A stretch of DNA of 64,000 nt from Streptococcus ferus DSM 20646 (GTDB taxonomy: Bacteria; Bacillota; Bacilli; Lactobacillales; Streptococcaceae): positions 1 to 64,000 of the forward strand of contig NZ_AQVD01000005.1 of assembly GCF_000372425.1 (NCBI RefSeq), given 5' to 3'. The notes under the pieces are model-generated. The model ran no database searches. It saw only the letters and a program-made list of their open reading frames with translations, and was not told the origin of the DNA. The first letter of the stretch is position 1. Each line of letters opens with the position of its first letter. Shown one piece after another: positions 63,056 through 64,000 of this stretch. Made by a program: the position numbers and the translations under genes.

Positions 63056-63106
63056 TTAACGTTTACTGAATTGTGAAGCTTTACGAGCTTTCTTAAGACC
63101 TGGTTT
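63056..63106 (-). pseudogene. rpsI: 3' remnant of rpsI (ribosomal protein S9), candidate attachment site
   Basis: On the minus strand 16 codons read KPGLKKARKASQFSKR followed by TAA, the C-terminus of streptococcal ribosomal protein S9. Upstream of the K the frame changes to unrelated AT-rich sequence (KQKLF), so the rest of the gene is absent here. Followed by a proper terminator. An essential gene reduced to its last 51 bp is the usual scar of an integrative element that inserts in the 3' end and rebuilds the gene on its other side; that intact copy should lie to the right, outside the window. Confidence 0.85.
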
Positions 63107-63147
63107 GAACAGTTTTTGTTTGAATAAATTTTAAAAACCTTTAATAC

Positions 63148-63176
63148 CAATGCTTTTCACGCTTTTCTGAAAGCAT
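63148..63176. repeat. Hairpin near the element end
   Basis: AATGCTTT and AAAGCATT arms about 12 nt apart, next to the rpsI remnant. Could be a terminator for an element gene or part of an integrase-binding region. Confidence 0.5.
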
Positions 63177-63207
63177 TATTTCAATAAATTTCATCTGGTT
63201 TTATCTA

Positions 63208-63273
63208 AATGGTGTGAATTTTACCTCTAAAATTCATGAATTGAGCTGATAAATACTAAAAGTTCACACCATT
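63208..63273. repeat. Inverted repeat inside the element end
   Basis: AATGGTGTGAA (63208-63218) and TTCACACCATT (63263-63273) are perfect 11-bp inverted arms, extended by TTTT/AAAA with one extra base. A perfect AATTCATGAATT palindrome lies between them. Possible arm-type recombinase or regulator sites. Confidence 0.7.
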
Positions 63274-63361
63274 GATTATATAATAAGACTATTTTACCAT
63301 AAATCTACGTTTAACATGATATATCTTTTAGTCATCCCTTTAGCTGAAAATACCGTTTTCA

Positions 63362-63370
63362 TGGTATAAT
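63362..63370 (+). promoter_or_regulatory. Promoter of the Fic gene
   Basis: Extended -10 TG-G-TATAAT with no clear -35; AAGGAGATG ribosome-binding site follows. Confidence 0.65.
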
Positions 63371-63399
63371 AAACACAACTTTATACAAGGAGATGTGCC

Positions 63400-63747
63400 A
63401 TGACTCTTGATGTAAATAAAGAAGAATTAACAATTTTAGGGATTCCCTTTGATAACTTTTCAGATATGAATAACCTCATTCACACCTATCATCAAACCGC
63501 AAACTCAAAAAATGAGATTATTAAACAGTTAGCAAAAATCCTTGATAACCTTAATTATTTCCATCCCTTTCGAGAAGGTAATGAACGAACTCAACGAGAA
63601 GTCATTCTTTCTTTAGCACTATCAAAAGGGTATTCTGCACAAATACGTGTGGAGCAAGATGATGAAATTTATAACCTTTATATGGACGGAACGGTCTATG
63701 ATGATTTAAGTAAGTTAGAAGAATTATTTGATAAAATATTAAATTAA
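63400..63747 (+). CDS. Very short Fic-domain protein
   Basis: 115 aa. A Fic motif is visible as HPFREGNERTQREV at about residues 54-67, where the usual form is HPFxxGNGRxxR: the second glycine is Glu, while the catalytic His, the Asn and the Arg residues remain. Only about 50 residues precede it, so the flap region is minimal and there is no room for a class II or III inhibitory helix. Fic proteins transfer AMP to hydroxyl groups and often act as toxins. No antitoxin is evident upstream. It has its own promoter, ribosome-binding site and terminator, and may be a reduced or regulatory form. Confidence 0.8.
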   Translation: MTLDVNKEELTILGIPFDNFSDMNNLIHTYHQTANSKNEIIKQLAKILDNLNYFHPFREGNERTQREVILSLALSKGYSAQIRVEQDDEIYNLYMDGTVYDDLSKLEELFDKILN

Positions 63748-63799
63748 ATATAGATTATGTTACTAATAATTACTGAAATCAAAGAATTAAATTTTAAAG

Positions 63800-63832
63800 A
63801 AAAGCCTATGAAATTAATATTTCTAGGCTTTT
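63800..63832 (+). terminator. Terminator after the Fic gene
   Basis: AAAAGCCTA/TAGGCTTTT stem with a 15-nt loop; ends in TTTTA. Confidence 0.7.
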
Positions 63833-63883
63833 ATGTTACTCAAAATGGCGGTTTGTCTAATTGGAAAAAGCGAGAGAAATGTG

Positions 63884-63892
63884 TGATATAAT
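63884..63892 (+). promoter_or_regulatory. Promoter of the gene entering the right edge
   Basis: Extended -10 TG-A-TATAAT. Confidence 0.6.
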
Positions 63893-63928
63893 ACCTTAAT
63901 AGGTCTATTCAAAAATGGAGGCTATCAC

Positions 63929-64000
63929 ATGAAACTTTTTCTAACATCTTATATAGGTTGGACTGAGAAACAGCTAGAAGAATATACTGGATATATTGTT
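63929..64000 (+). CDS. Partial CDS at the window edge, unknown (possibly peptidase E-like)
   Basis: 24 codons are visible, beginning MKLFLTSYIGWTEKQLEEY, with GGAGG 7 nt upstream and an extended -10 promoter. The opening MKLFLTSY resembles the first strand of peptidase E/type 1 glutamine amidotransferase-like proteins in streptococci, but this is too short to assign. Confidence 0.55.
   Translation, partial: MKLFLTSYIGWTEKQLEEYTGYIV

Larger units (their letters stand above)
63107..64000. mobile_element. Left end of a putative integrative element (partial)
   Basis: From the rpsI remnant to the window edge the DNA is visibly more AT-rich than the chromosome to the left. It contains an 11-bp inverted repeat, other hairpins, a short Fic-domain gene and the start of another gene. 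The 290 bp between 63107 and 63399 has no gene. No integrase, relaxase or transfer gene is visible in this part, so its class (ICE, IME or prophage-like) is undetermined. Confidence 0.65.

Overview
The window looks like chromosome from a mutans-group Streptococcus. Adjacent fruA/fruB fructan hydrolases lie next to hrcA-grpE-dnaK-dnaJ, rgpG (rhamnose-glucose polysaccharide initiation) sits with mecA and uppP, and a perfect CodY box precedes ilvB. Gene order over large blocks matches what I remember of S. mutans. Base composition looks somewhat more GC-rich than S. mutans, so a relative such as S. ratti is plausible. That assignment is an inference and was not checked by any search.

Layout. 1-330: the 5' end of a 16S rRNA gene transcribed leftward, with its promoter. 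331-6140: the oligopeptide transporter oppABCDF. 6285-8437: a D,D-carboxypeptidase whose mRNA appears leaderless, and a secreted protein under a cre site. 8468-13674: the sufCDSUB iron-sulfur assembly operon. 13671-18512: rgpG, mecA, uppP and a DUF2207 membrane protein. 18552-20945: a glutamine-type ABC importer. 21088-24391: a VanZ-like protein, then an ABC exporter with a TetR regulator whose promoter carries two palindromic operators. 24392-30290: an SPFH protein and the branched-chain amino acid genes ilvA and ilvBNC under CodY. 30293-36195: fatty acid kinase fakA, an Asp23-family protein, rpmB, a DUF59 protein, ilvD, fba and tRNA-Leu(UAG). 36331-41564: a DUF1761 protein, pyrG with a reiterative-initiation attenuator, rpoE, tig and a leaderless-looking MscS channel. 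41563-45162: truA, a pyridoxine kinase, an ECF S component, a UPF0340 protein and a tandem VOC protein. 45167-50479: the HrcA/CIRCE heat-shock operon and dnaJ. 50543-56700: fruB and the wall-anchored fruA. 56731-60912: peptidoglycan-trimming enzymes, a phosphatase-like mutase, and an ACT/UPF0210 pair. 61061-62820: a lipid kinase and a LexA/HdiR-type self-cleaving repressor.

The right end (62996-64000) is different. A 51-bp remnant encodes only the last 16 residues and stop of ribosomal protein S9 (rpsI), still followed by its terminator. Beyond it the DNA becomes AT-rich, with inverted repeats, a very short Fic-domain protein and the start of another gene. This is best read as the junction of an integrative element inserted at the 3' end of rpsI, with most of the element and the intact rpsI lying outside the window.

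The sequence also shows a recurring regulatory style: extended -10 promoters (TGnTATAAT), often abutting the U-tract of the preceding gene's terminator, and in three cases placed so that transcription should begin at the ATG itself.
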